Shown here: one piece after another, positions 54,906-63,911 of the stretch
How the letters are laid out: each line of letters starts with the position of its first letter
Position numbering within the stretch: the stretch's first letter is position 1
Source: Ectothiorhodospira lacustris
GTDB lineage: Bacteria > Pseudomonadota > Gammaproteobacteria > Ectothiorhodospirales > Ectothiorhodospiraceae
NCBI RefSeq assembly: GCF_022227845.1
Contig: NZ_JAJNQN010000001.1
Coordinates: 62,001 to 126,000, forward strand
Length of the DNA stretch: 64,000 nt
Direction of reading: 5' to 3'
Notes under the pieces: generated by a model
Seen by the model: the letters and a program-made list of their open reading frames with translations, nothing else
Database searches by the model: none
Told to the model about the DNA's origin: nothing
Translations under genes and position numbers: made by a program

Positions 54906-56693
54906 ATGAACCTGACCCGCAGAGAATTTCTCCAGATACTGAGTGCCGCGGGCATGGCCGGCTTCGCCCTGACCGCGTGCGGCCGCGGCAACGGCAACGG
55001 CGCCGCCCTGCCGCAAGCGGATACCACCGGCAACCCCTATGAGCTGCGCCCCTACGGTAATGTCTCGCTGCTGCACTACACCGACTGCCACGGCCAGTTG
55101 CTGCCCGTGTACTTTCGCGAGCCCCACGTCAACCTGGGCATCGGCGAAATGCAGGGCCGCCCCCCTCACCTGGTGGGCCGGCATCTGCTGAATCACTACG
55201 GCCTGGAACACCCCAACCTCTGGTCCCATGCCTATACCCACCTGGATTTTACCCGTCTGGCGGAACAGTACGGGCGCGTCGGCGGATTCGCCCATCTGGC
55301 CACCCTGGTCAAGCACATCCGCGCCCAGCGTCCCGGCACCCTGCTGCTGGATGGCGGCGATACCTGGGGCGGCGGCTCAGGCACCGGAGTCTGGACCCGA
55401 GCCCAGGACATGGTGGACGCCCAACTGCTGCTTGGGGTGGACATCATGACCGGTCACTGGGAATACACCTTCGGTGCCGAGCGAGTCCAGGAGATCCTGC
55501 GGAACGACTTTGCCGGCCGCATCGACTTCGTAGCCCAGAACGTGGTGGACGTGGACTGGGAGGAGCGGGTCTTCAAACCCTATGTGATCCGCGAGATCAA
55601 CGGTGTCAACGTGGCGGTGATCGGTCAGGCCTTCCCCTACACCCCCATCGCCAACCCCAGACACCTGATACCGGAGTGGTCCTTCGGCATCCGGCACCGG
55701 GAGATGCAGGACAGCGTCGATCAGGCACGCGCCGAGGGGGCCGAGGTGGTGGTGGTGCTGTCCCACAACGGCATGGACGTGGACATCAAGATGGCCGGCC
55801 TGGTCAACGGCATCGACGCCATCATGGGCGGCCACACCCATGACGCGGTCCCCGCCCCCCTGGAGGTCAGAACCCCCGACGGCGGCACCTGCCTGGTCAC
55901 CAACGGCGGCTCCAACGGCAAATTCCTCGCCATCCTGGACCTGAACTTCGCCAACGGCCGGATCGAGGGTTACCGCTACCACCTGCTGCCGGTGTTCGCC
56001 GACCTGATCGACCCCGACCCGGAAATGGGCCGGTATATCGACAACCTGCGCAACCGCACCGTCACCTACGACGGCGACACCTTCCGCATGGCGGACAAGC
56101 TCGGCGAGACACTGGCCGTCAGCGACGATCTGCTCTACCGCCGGGGCAACTTCAACGGCACCTTCGACCAGCTCATCTGCGATGCCCTGATGGAACAGGT
56201 GGATGCCCAGATCTCGTTTTCTCCCGGCTTCCGCTGGGGCACCACCGTGCTGCCGGGCATGCCCATCACCTTCGAACACGTGATGGACCAGACCGGCCTC
56301 ACCTACCCGGCGGTGACCCGCAACGAGATGAGCGGCGAGATGATCAAGACCATCCTGGAAGACGTGGCCGACAACCTGTTCAACAAGGATCCGTTCTACC
56401 AACAGGGCGGGGACATGGTGCGCGTGGGCGGGCTGCGCTACGCCATCGACCCCACCCGGGAGATCGGCGAACGCATCACGGCCATGGAACTGGACGGCAA
56501 GCCCGTCGACCCGAACGGCACCTACGTGGTGGCGGGCTGGGCCAGCGTGCAGGAACAGCCGATGGGTGACACCGGCCGCAAGATCTGGGACGTGGTGGCC
56601 GATTATCTGCGGGATCATCAGACCGTGCGCATCACCGACCTCAATGCACCGGTACTCAAGGGTGTGGACGGCAATCCCGGTATTGCCGCGTAA
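54906..56693 (+). CDS. soxB: SoxB, sulfate thiohydrolase
   Basis: Di-manganese enzyme of the 5'-nucleotidase fold that releases sulfate from SoxY-bound thiosulfonate. A twin-arginine signal TRREFLQILSAAGMAGFAL is followed by LTAC (Cys 25), which also fits a lipobox. Metal-ligand motifs: HYTDCHGQLLPVYF (Asp 60, His 62), LLLDGGDTWGGGSGTG, VVVLSHNGMDVD and IMGGHTHDAVP. 595 aa. GAGGAG ribosome site. No soxAX or soxCD in this window. It ends five bases before the chemotaxis gene on the other strand. Confidence 0.96.
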   Translation: MNLTRREFLQILSAAGMAGFALTACGRGNGNGAALPQADTTGNPYELRPYGNVSLLHYTDCHGQLLPVYFREPHVNLGIGEMQGRPPHLVGRHLLNHYGLEHPNLWSHAYTHLDFTRLAEQYGRVGGFAHLATLVKHIRAQRPGTLLLDGGDTWGGGSGTGVWTRAQDMVDAQLLLGVDIMTGHWEYTFGAERVQEILRNDFAGRIDFVAQNVVDVDWEERVFKPYVIREINGVNVAVIGQAFPYTPIANPRHLIPEWSFGIRHREMQDSVDQARAEGAEVVVVLSHNGMDVDIKMAGLVNGIDAIMGGHTHDAVPAPLEVRTPDGGTCLVTNGGSNGKFLAILDLNFANGRIEGYRYHLLPVFADLIDPDPEMGRYIDNLRNRTVTYDGDTFRMADKLGETLAVSDDLLYRRGNFNGTFDQLICDALMEQVDAQISFSPGFRWGTTVLPGMPITFEHVMDQTGLTYPAVTRNEMSGEMIKTILEDVADNLFNKDPFYQQGGDMVRVGGLRYAIDPTREIGERITAMELDGKPVDPNGTYVVAGWASVQEQPMGDTGRKIWDVVADYLRDHQTVRITDLNAPVLKGVDGNPGIAA

Positions 56694-56697
56694 ATGA

Positions 56698-58353
56698 TCA
56701 AACCTTGAAACGCCCCACCAGGCTCTGCAGTTCCGCCGCCAGCCTGGCCAACTCGTCGCTGGCCAGGGCGATCTGATCGGAACCGGACGAAGTCTGTTCC
56801 ACGGCCTGGGCGATATTGGTGATATTGCGGTTGATCTCCTCGGTCACCGCCGACTGCTCCTCGGCGGCACTGGCGATCTGGGCATTCATGTCATTGATGT
56901 TATTGACGGCGCCGCTGATGGCCTTGAGCGACTCACCGGCCCGGGCGGCCTGGGTCACGCTCTGACGCGCCTTGCCCCGGCCATCCTCCATGGCTTTCAC
57001 GGCACCCGAGGCGCCCGACTGCAGCCGCTCGATCATGGCCTGGATCTCCGTGGTGGAGGTCTGGGTACGACTGGCCAGGGTTCTCACTTCATCGGCCACC
57101 ACCGCAAAGCCCCTACCCTGCTCACCGGCCCGGGCAGCCTCAATGGCTGCATTCAGGGCCAGCAGATTGGTCTGTTCGGCAATGTCCCGAATCACTTCCA
57201 GCACCTTGCCGATATCATCACTGTCCTCGGACAATCGGGTAATGACCTGGGAGGCATTCTCCACCTCCCTGGCCAGGGCCTCGATGGCGCGGATCGTCTC
57301 CTTGACCTCCCTTTCCCCCGCGACAGCCTCCTGACGCGTGGAAGCGGCCGCATGCGCCGCTTCGGAAGCATTGCGGGACACCTCATGCACCGTGGCGGTC
57401 ATCTGGTTCATGGCAGTGGCCACCTGATCGGTTTCAGAATGCTGCCGACGCACCTGCCCACGGGTCTCTTCCGTGGTGCTGGACAGTTGCTCTGCTGCCG
57501 CCGCCAACTGGCTGGAGGCGGCGCCTGCCTGCCGGACCAGGTCGCGGATCTTGCCGACAAATTCATTGAAGGCCCTGGCAAGGTCGGACAACTCATCCCG
57601 CCCTCTCGCCTCCAGCTGCCGGGTCAGATCACCCTCCCCCCGGGAAATATCGTGCAGGGCATCGGATAATCGGACAATGGGGCCGACGATGAGCCGGGCC
57701 AGGAAGACAGCGACCACCACGCCCCCCGCCACCAGCAACAAGATGCCCAGCACCAGGCGAGCTACCATCTGGTTCACGCCCTGACTGACGATGGCATCGA
57801 TTTGCTGTCGCGGAATGCCCAGGAACAGGATGCCGATGACCTGATTGGAGGCATCCTTGATCGGTTCATAGACCGTAAGATGGGCCGCCCCCAGGATCTG
57901 CGCCTCACCGATATAGCGTTGACCTGCCGAAACCGGTGCGAACGCCGAACTGGCCTGTCCCAGTTGCGTACCCACCGCACGGCGCCCATCGGGCAGACGA
58001 ACGCTGGTAGTCACCCGGGTAAAGTCCCTGCCGTCCCGGGCAAATACCGTCGCCAGTACACCCAACTCCTGACTCAGCCTGTCCACCACCTCAAGGCGAT
58101 CGTTGATCGGCTGGCCCTGGGCATCCACCAGCTTTCCGTCCACCAGACGCAGCGCGCCCCACTCACTGGCAACGTGGTTGCCCGCAGACCAGATGTCCCC
58201 CTCGATCTTCATCCTCAGGGTATGGTCCACCAACGTGTATCCCATGCTGCCGGCACCCTGACTGGAGATGAACAAGACAGCGACACCGATCAGAATCAGA
58301 AGGATCACCGTAACACTGATCAAGCGCGTGCGGATGGTCAGGTTGTTCCACAT
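56698..58353 (-). CDS. Methyl-accepting chemotaxis protein with Cache-type sensor
   Basis: Transmembrane chemoreceptor. Helix 1 (about 10-29), a periplasmic single-Cache-like domain ([62 protein letters not shown]), helix 2 (about 199-221), HAMP ([24 protein letters not shown], split) and the signalling tip [19 protein letters not shown]. No C-terminal CheR-tethering pentapeptide. 551 aa from [10 protein letters not shown] (58353); the longer frame to 58443 runs into the repeat. Ligand unknown; convergent with soxB. Confidence 0.93.
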   Translation of the reverse strand: MWNNLTIRTRLISVTVILLILIGVAVLFISSQGAGSMGYTLVDHTLRMKIEGDIWSAGNHVASEWGALRLVDGKLVDAQGQPINDRLEVVDRLSQELGVLATVFARDGRDFTRVTTSVRLPDGRRAVGTQLGQASSAFAPVSAGQRYIGEAQILGAAHLTVYEPIKDASNQVIGILFLGIPRQQIDAIVSQGVNQMVARLVLGILLLVAGGVVVAVFLARLIVGPIVRLSDALHDISRGEGDLTRQLEARGRDELSDLARAFNEFVGKIRDLVRQAGAASSQLAAAAEQLSSTTEETRGQVRRQHSETDQVATAMNQMTATVHEVSRNASEAAHAAASTRQEAVAGEREVKETIRAIEALAREVENASQVITRLSEDSDDIGKVLEVIRDIAEQTNLLALNAAIEAARAGEQGRGFAVVADEVRTLASRTQTSTTEIQAMIERLQSGASGAVKAMEDGRGKARQSVTQAARAGESLKAISGAVNNINDMNAQIASAAEEQSAVTEEINRNITNIAQAVEQTSSGSDQIALASDELARLAAELQSLVGRFKV

Positions 58354-58436
58354 GGGATAGGCTCTTCTCGGCAAGTATCGGGTATTCTTTGCGGGCTTCA
58401 TTGGCCCAAAAAGGGAAATACTGAACAACCCTCCTG

Positions 58437-58508
58437 GCGTCACTCCCGCGAAGGCGGGAGTCCAGAACTTTCAGCCCGTGACCGGATCCCCGCTGGTGCG
58501 GGAGTGAC
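58437..58508. repeat. Palindromic repeat copy upstream of the chemoreceptor
   Basis: GCGTCACTCCCGCGAAGGCG and a second half ending CGCTGGTGCGGGAGTGAC form one unit of the dispersed repeat family, in the 286-bp gap between the chemoreceptor and the large signalling gene. The rest of the gap (about 58565-58610) is AT-rich. Confidence 0.75.
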
Positions 58509-58639
58509 TCACTCAAAACACCCCAGGCAGGAAACCGTCCACTGTCGTCATCATGCACGCATAGCAACCGTTTGACATTAAAATTTATATCTATTCTAAA
58601 CATTCCTCCTCTGGCTAAGCGAGTGCAACACTCCCTTGG

Positions 58640-61600
58640 TCATGATGTTTCCGCATCCGTCGGAGACCCTCCCTCCACACCGGTATCGGCCTTGCCGGCA
58701 AACGCTGATATATAGGCATAGCAGGTATGGGCATCCTCGGCCAGTTCCAGCAGGCTGATGGTGCGCCGCTGCCACTGGCTGAAATCCGGTTCCCCGCTTG
58801 ACCGGGACATGTCCTGAAACCCCATGCTCCAGTCCGAGAAGACCCGTGTACGGATATCTCCCTCCGCCACGATGTGGACATCTTCATGCCGAGGATCCAG
58901 ACGGATTCGTGCCATCGTCGCCTCCACCTGTGCCCTGGGCCCCTCCAGCATCTGCATGAACTGGCCATCCTGATAGATCAGAAATCCGGTCACGCCGGAC
59001 CGGGCGTTGGCTATGCGCGCAGTCCGCAAAATTGCCTGCAAGGACTCGTCACCCAACGGTTCGACGGTACGGCTGACATACAGCACGAAACTTTCCGTAC
59101 CCTGATCCTCCCCATGCTCAAAATCGGACTGCGCATCCATCAGACGGACGAAATCCTCCGGCCTCATGGGAGGATGAAACAGATATCCCTGAAACAGCCC
59201 GCATCCCCCGTTCAGCAGCTCCAGATGCTGCCCCTGGGTTTCCACTCCTTCCGCCACCAGCGCCAACCCCAGGGATCGTCCCAGGCCGATGACGGCCCTG
59301 ACCACGGCGCGGCTCTCATGACGGGTCTCGATCCCATCCACAAAGGCACGATCAATCTTCAGAATGCTCACCGGCAGACGGGTGAGCTGGGCCAAAGAGG
59401 AATAACCCGTGCCGAAATCATCCACGGCCAGCCGCAACCCCAGTTCCGCCAACCGGCGAAGCACCCGAAGATTGGCGTCGATATCCGCCATCAACGCCGT
59501 CTCCGTCACTTCCAGGACGATGCGCACCGGATCGGCCTCGGTTTCCTGAAGCACGCAGCGCATGTCATCCACCAGCGACTCATCGCTCAACTGACGGGCG
59601 GAGAGGTTGATGGAGACATACGGGGCCGCCGTCCCCCAGCGACGGCGCCACTCCACCTCGGCCAGACACCCGGTCCGAAATACCCAAAGACCGATGGGCA
59701 GAATGACACCGCTCATCTCGGCGATGGGAATGAAGACCGCCGGAGAGACCTCCCCTTGCGGAGGAAACCAGCGCAGCAACAACTCGGCACCGACGATCCG
59801 TCCACGATCCGACGACAGGATGGGCTGAAACCGGGCCTGCAACTCCTGATTGTCGATAGCCATCCGCAATCCCAGGGTCACATTCAGCCGCTGCAGGGCC
59901 TGATGATGCTGGTAGTCATTGAAAAACTGCCAACCATCACGCCCCTGTTGCTTGAGGGCATGCAGCGCCGTCTCCGCGCAACGCATCACGTCGTCGGCAC
60001 TGTGGGTGCTGCCCTGCCCCGTGGCCACCCCGATGCTGGCGGTCACGACCACCGGCACCCCGTTGAGCTCGAACGGCTGACGCATCGCCTCATTGAGACG
60101 CTCCGCCAGACCGGCAATGGCCGCCGGCTGCCCCACCTGTTCCGCCAGGATCGCAAACTCATCCCCGGCCAGCCGAGCCACCGTATCGCCGGGACGGACC
60201 TGGTCCAGCAAGCGGCGACTGACCGCCATCAGCAGGGCATCTCCGGTCTGCCGGTCATGGCTGTCATTGATCAGCTTGAACCCATCCAGCCCCAGATGCA
60301 GCATGGCCACATTCAGGCCATGGCGGCGAGAGCGTTCCAGTGCATTTCCCACACGCTCATGCATCAGGGACCGGTTGGGAAGGCCGGTAAGTACGTCATG
60401 GGTGGCACGCCAGAGCAGCTCTTTCTCCGCCCGCTTGCGGGCCGAGATATCCAGTACGGTCACTACCAGATTCCAGACACCATGCTCATGGAACTTGGCG
60501 ATGGAAGCCTCCAGGGAAAGGAAACTGCCATCCTTGTGGTATCCCGTGATTTCCGCACGTTCCGACATGCGACGTTCTTCCTCGGGACCATCAAGGAACT
60601 GCTGGTAAAACTGCGCATGCCGCTCCCGCATATGCGGCGGTACCAGCAGATGCACCGACTGCCCGACCAGCTCTCCCTCCTCATAGCCGAACAGTTCACA
60701 GGCCCGCCGGTTGACGTGGGTCAGCATCCCCTGCGCATCCGCCGTCAGGATGGCGATATCCGCCCAGGCAAGGATGTGTTGTGCCAATCCGGTATCTGCA
60801 TGGCCATCAGGTGCCGGGGCGGAGATAAACTGCCCAAGCAGTGTCTGCGGCTGCGAACCGAGCAGCCGGGAAGATGTCTGGTAGCGTTCAGGAATCAACG
60901 GTGATATCCCGCCAAAGCTTTCAATGACGCTGAAGCCGCCATTGGCGTTGCAGCGCGCCAGGTAGCTGTTGACCTGGGCATGGCGAAGCTCCGGGTCCAT
61001 ACTCACGTCACCCTGGGGCGCCGATACCCGCACCCGCCCCAGGGCTGCGCACAATGCCTCGGGCGTCAGTCCGCCGGCTCGCTGCACCGCCTGAGCGAAG
61101 GCATGCACGCAAACGTAGACACCTTCGCCAAAGTGGGTCAGCACACCATTACCCCGAGGCCAGATGCCGGTCACATCCGGCAAGTCAGACAGGCGTTGGA
61201 GGACGTCACGGTTGGCTTGGGTATCCACCGACATGAAATAACTGTTGACGGCATAAATCCCCTGGCGTGCCTCCCGGGAAAGCTGGCCTGCCATGATTTC
61301 ATCGAAATGGCCGGAGACCAGGGCCATGCGCCGATTCAGACCGATGGCCGCGCAACGTCGGAACAGCCTGACCTGATCCTGGCCGGCAAAATAGGGCACG
61401 AACACATCGGCACCTGAGCGGCTGACCTGCTCCAGCAAAATCGCCAGTTCCTGCTCACTCACGTCGAAGGGGAGGTACTCCTCCCCCACCACATCCCCAC
61501 CCAATGCGAGCAGGACCTGCTTGGCAGCATCGATGGAGCCACGGGGCCACTCATAATTATGGCCCGCAAAAAACATCTTCGAACCATGGCGCCGGGCCAT

Positions 61601-62008
61601 GAAGGGAACCATCGGCTCGATCTGTTGATTGGGCAGGACGGAAAAACTGAAGAAAAAGGGCTCGCAAATACTCCCCTCGTAGAAGGAAAAGTTCAGCAAG
61701 GGCACGCGTCGGGGCGTGGCCACCCGGCAGGCCACGGCAATACGGGAATTGGACAGGAGATTGCCGATCATGGCCACACAGCCATGTTCATCCACCAGAC
61801 GCTCGGCCGCGGGCACCGCCGTTTCAGGCAGGCTACCGTCGTCCTCGATCACCAGTTCCAGAGGACGACCGAAGACACCTCCAGCCCTGTTGACCTCATC
61901 TACGGCAATCCTGGCCGCCCGGCAGATTTCCTCGCCATAAAGACCGGCAATCCCGGTCAGGGGGGCCATCAGACCCAGACGGATGGGACCAGACAGTGGT
62001 AGGGACAT
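58640..62008 (-). CDS. Multidomain c-di-GMP signalling protein: ligand-binding, PAS, GGDEF, EAL and C-terminal BLUF
   Basis: Residues counted from MSLPLSGPIRLG (62008), 1122 aa. Residues 8-390 are a type I periplasmic-binding fold (GLMAPLTGIAGLYGEEICRA) without signal peptide or membrane helix, so probably cytoplasmic like AmiC. PAS is about 405-525. GGDEF (530-690) is degenerate: AGDEF at 614-618 and DRQTGD instead of GHxxGD. EAL (700-950) keeps E742, N801, E833, D863-D864, K884 and E920, so phosphodiesterase activity is likely. The C-terminus (about 970-1070) is a BLUF blue-light flavin domain with Y977, N1001, Q1019, W1060 and M1062, spaced as in AppA. Head-to-head with a sigma-54 activator gene. 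Confidence 0.88.
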   Translation of the reverse strand: MSLPLSGPIRLGLMAPLTGIAGLYGEEICRAARIAVDEVNRAGGVFGRPLELVIEDDGSLPETAVPAAERLVDEHGCVAMIGNLLSNSRIAVACRVATPRRVPLLNFSFYEGSICEPFFFSFSVLPNQQIEPMVPFMARRHGSKMFFAGHNYEWPRGSIDAAKQVLLALGGDVVGEEYLPFDVSEQELAILLEQVSRSGADVFVPYFAGQDQVRLFRRCAAIGLNRRMALVSGHFDEIMAGQLSREARQGIYAVNSYFMSVDTQANRDVLQRLSDLPDVTGIWPRGNGVLTHFGEGVYVCVHAFAQAVQRAGGLTPEALCAALGRVRVSAPQGDVSMDPELRHAQVNSYLARCNANGGFSVIESFGGISPLIPERYQTSSRLLGSQPQTLLGQFISAPAPDGHADTGLAQHILAWADIAILTADAQGMLTHVNRRACELFGYEEGELVGQSVHLLVPPHMRERHAQFYQQFLDGPEEERRMSERAEITGYHKDGSFLSLEASIAKFHEHGVWNLVVTVLDISARKRAEKELLWRATHDVLTGLPNRSLMHERVGNALERSRRHGLNVAMLHLGLDGFKLINDSHDRQTGDALLMAVSRRLLDQVRPGDTVARLAGDEFAILAEQVGQPAAIAGLAERLNEAMRQPFELNGVPVVVTASIGVATGQGSTHSADDVMRCAETALHALKQQGRDGWQFFNDYQHHQALQRLNVTLGLRMAIDNQELQARFQPILSSDRGRIVGAELLLRWFPPQGEVSPAVFIPIAEMSGVILPIGLWVFRTGCLAEVEWRRRWGTAAPYVSINLSARQLSDESLVDDMRCVLQETEADPVRIVLEVTETALMADIDANLRVLRRLAELGLRLAVDDFGTGYSSLAQLTRLPVSILKIDRAFVDGIETRHESRAVVRAVIGLGRSLGLALVAEGVETQGQHLELLNGGCGLFQGYLFHPPMRPEDFVRLMDAQSDFEHGEDQGTESFVLYVSRTVEPLGDESLQAILRTARIANARSGVTGFLIYQDGQFMQMLEGPRAQVEATMARIRLDPRHEDVHIVAEGDIRTRVFSDWSMGFQDMSRSSGEPDFSQWQRRTISLLELAEDAHTCYAYISAFAGKADTGVEGGSPTDAETS

Positions 62009-62156
62009 GGCGGATATACCACGTGATGCGCCATTACGGCAGGTACGCGCCGATGATAACCGATTCTGCCTACAATACCCGCCCAGCCATGGTTCGACCT
62101 TGACTCTCTTGGCACAGAACCTACACTCGGTAAAAGGTTGATCTCCGAGGTGGGTC

Positions 62157-63194
62157 ATGGCGGCTGCATGTCATGTCGATCCGGCCGACCGGTTCCGGCA
62201 CCTTCATCTGGTGGGAGACTCACCCCCCTTTCGCAATTTGCTGAGGGCGATGGAGCAGGTAATGCGTTCGGACATACCGGTCCTGATCCAGGGGGAGACA
62301 GGAACCGGCAAGGAACTGGTTGCCCGTGCCCTGCATTACCTTGGGCCGCGCAGGGGCGCGGGATTCATCCCCATGAATTGCGGCGCCCTGCCAACCGATC
62401 TAGTGGAATCCGAACTCTTTGGTCACGAACGGGGCGCCTTCACCGGCGCACATCAACGTCAGCCGGGGCTGGTGGAACTGGCTCACCATGGAACCTTGTT
62501 CCTAGACGAAGTCGACGCCCTGGACTTGCGCGCTCAGGTCAGTTTGCTGCGCTTTCTGCAAAACCAGGAATACCGCTTGGTGGGTGGACGGGAATTTCGC
62601 CACGCGGACGTCAGGATCATCGCCGCCGGCAATCGCTCTCTGAGTGGCCAGATCCAGGCTCATCAGTTCAGGGAAGACCTGTACTACCGGCTCAACCTGC
62701 TCACCCTATGCGTTCCTCCCCTGCGCGAGCGGGGTGACGACATCCTGCTTCTGGCAAATTATTTCCTCACCCATTTTGACGCCCAATACGAGCGACCCAG
62801 CCGCGGCATTACCCCTGAGGGCATCGAGTGGCTCAAGGGTCATACATGGCCCGGCAACGTGCGGGAACTGGAAAACGCCATGCATCGGGCCAGCCTGCTG
62901 TGCCATGAGGGTCCGATTCATATTGAAGCCTTGTGCTTCAGCAACCCGACGGCACCACCCGCCGGAGCCGCAATGCTGAGCACAAGCAATGGCAACCTGA
63001 TGTCCTTCACCCAAGCCAAAAAACAGGCAATCGATCGCTTTGAAAAAGGCTATCTGCGGGACATGCTGCAGCAGGCGGGGGGCAACGTCACCCTGGCGGC
63101 GAGAATGGCAGGCAAGGAGCGACGAGCGTTTGGCAAACTGCTCAAGAAACACGGCATCTGCGGTGACCGGGTCAAGATTGCCCCAGTGGGTTAA
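62157..63194 (+). CDS. Sigma-54-dependent transcriptional activator without receiver domain
   Basis: Enhancer-binding AAA+ protein that activates sigma-54 promoters. Walker A GETGTGKE (46-53), the sigma-54 contact loop GAFTGA (93-98), Walker B GTLFLDEVDALD and the arginine-finger region FREDLYYRLNLL are intact. The C-terminal Fis-like helix-turn-helix is LQQAGGNVTLAARMAGKERRAF. Only about 15 residues precede the AAA+ domain, so there is no built-in sensor; a partner protein must regulate it, as for PspF. 345 aa; GAGG six bases upstream. Divergent from the BLUF protein gene. Confidence 0.92.
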   Translation: MAAACHVDPADRFRHLHLVGDSPPFRNLLRAMEQVMRSDIPVLIQGETGTGKELVARALHYLGPRRGAGFIPMNCGALPTDLVESELFGHERGAFTGAHQRQPGLVELAHHGTLFLDEVDALDLRAQVSLLRFLQNQEYRLVGGREFRHADVRIIAAGNRSLSGQIQAHQFREDLYYRLNLLTLCVPPLRERGDDILLLANYFLTHFDAQYERPSRGITPEGIEWLKGHTWPGNVRELENAMHRASLLCHEGPIHIEALCFSNPTAPPAGAAMLSTSNGNLMSFTQAKKQAIDRFEKGYLRDMLQQAGGNVTLAARMAGKERRAFGKLLKKHGICGDRVKIAPVG

Positions 63195-63323
63195 GTTCGA
63201 CCCGAGGGCTGACCGACCTGCGCGCTTCCTGGCACCCAGCTCTCCCACAGGATCAAGGCCAGGCGGAAGCTGGTGTGGCTGTTGCTTGATATCAAAGCCC
63301 ATGCCCCCGAGAGGACTGCCCCC

Positions 63324-63587
63324 TTGAACTCATCAAGCCGTCTCTCACCCCAACTCATTGCAAAAGTCATAGAAAACTACCTGGCAGCCCATCCGGGGGC
63401 CGCCGACAACCTCCAGGGCATCATCAGCTGCTGGCTGCCACCGGAGTATCGTCATGTCTCTCCGGAGGTGGCGGAACAAGCCGTGGACATGCTCTGCAAC
63501 CGGGGCATTCTCAGGGCCGAGCCACACCTCGCCGGACAAGTGGTGTTTCGCAGACCCCCGCGGGACCCGACAGACGATACCTCCTGA
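63324..63587 (+). CDS. Small unknown protein, possible winged-helix fold
   Basis: I do not recognise this family. From a TTG at 63324, preceded by GAGAGGA eight bases upstream, the frame gives 87 aa; a GTG at 63273 would add 17. LSPQLIAKVIENYLAAHPGA, PEVAEQAVDMLCNRGILRAE and a final GQVVFRRP have the helix-helix-strand pattern of a winged helix. It is 129 bp after the sigma-54 activator in the same direction. Confidence 0.5.
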   Translation: MNSSSRLSPQLIAKVIENYLAAHPGAADNLQGIISCWLPPEYRHVSPEVAEQAVDMLCNRGILRAEPHLAGQVVFRRPPRDPTDDTS

Positions 63588-63780
63588 TGGATCAAAACCC
63601 TCCTGCCCTCCCTCTCCGCATCCATTGTGCAACCGGGACAAAGTTGCCCCACCCCCCTGAACATCGATCCCATACCCAAACCAACCACATGATCTAAAAA
63701 GGTTTAAAAATTCCGGCCTGAAATTTGCTTTTCCCCTTTGGACGCGGCACCAGGGTCATCGACCAACTCCGGATCGGTCC

Positions 63781-63858
63781 GACTGGATTCCCGCATTCGC
63801 GGGAATGACGAGGGAGTGACGCGGGAATAACGCGGGAATAACTTGTTCAGAACATCCT
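63781..63858. repeat. Palindromic repeat copy near the right end
   Basis: GACTGGATTCCCGC plus GCGGGAATGACG form the palindrome, followed by shortened tandem GCGGGAATAA units and the terminal TTGTTCAGAACATCC. The right edge matches the inverted-repeat end of the copy at 54679-54808. The 324-bp stretch from 63588 to 63911 otherwise shows no gene; a poly-A/T patch lies near 63690-63735. Confidence 0.75.
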
Positions 63859-63911
63859 TGACTAAGCCGCACACTTGGATCAACCGTCATCCCCCACATG
63901 GAGGGCGAGCG

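Noticed and set aside
58572-58600. Plus-strand promoter-like TTGACA-N17-TCTAAA in the gap after the BLUF gene
   Set aside because: It points into the antisense of the large signalling gene, the -10 is poor and the region is simply AT-rich; an antisense transcript cannot be excluded.
62009-62158. A 50-residue N-terminal extension of the BLUF/EAL protein
   Set aside because: It overlaps the start of the divergent sigma-54 gene and looks like antisense sequence; the binding-protein domain begins right after the later methionine.
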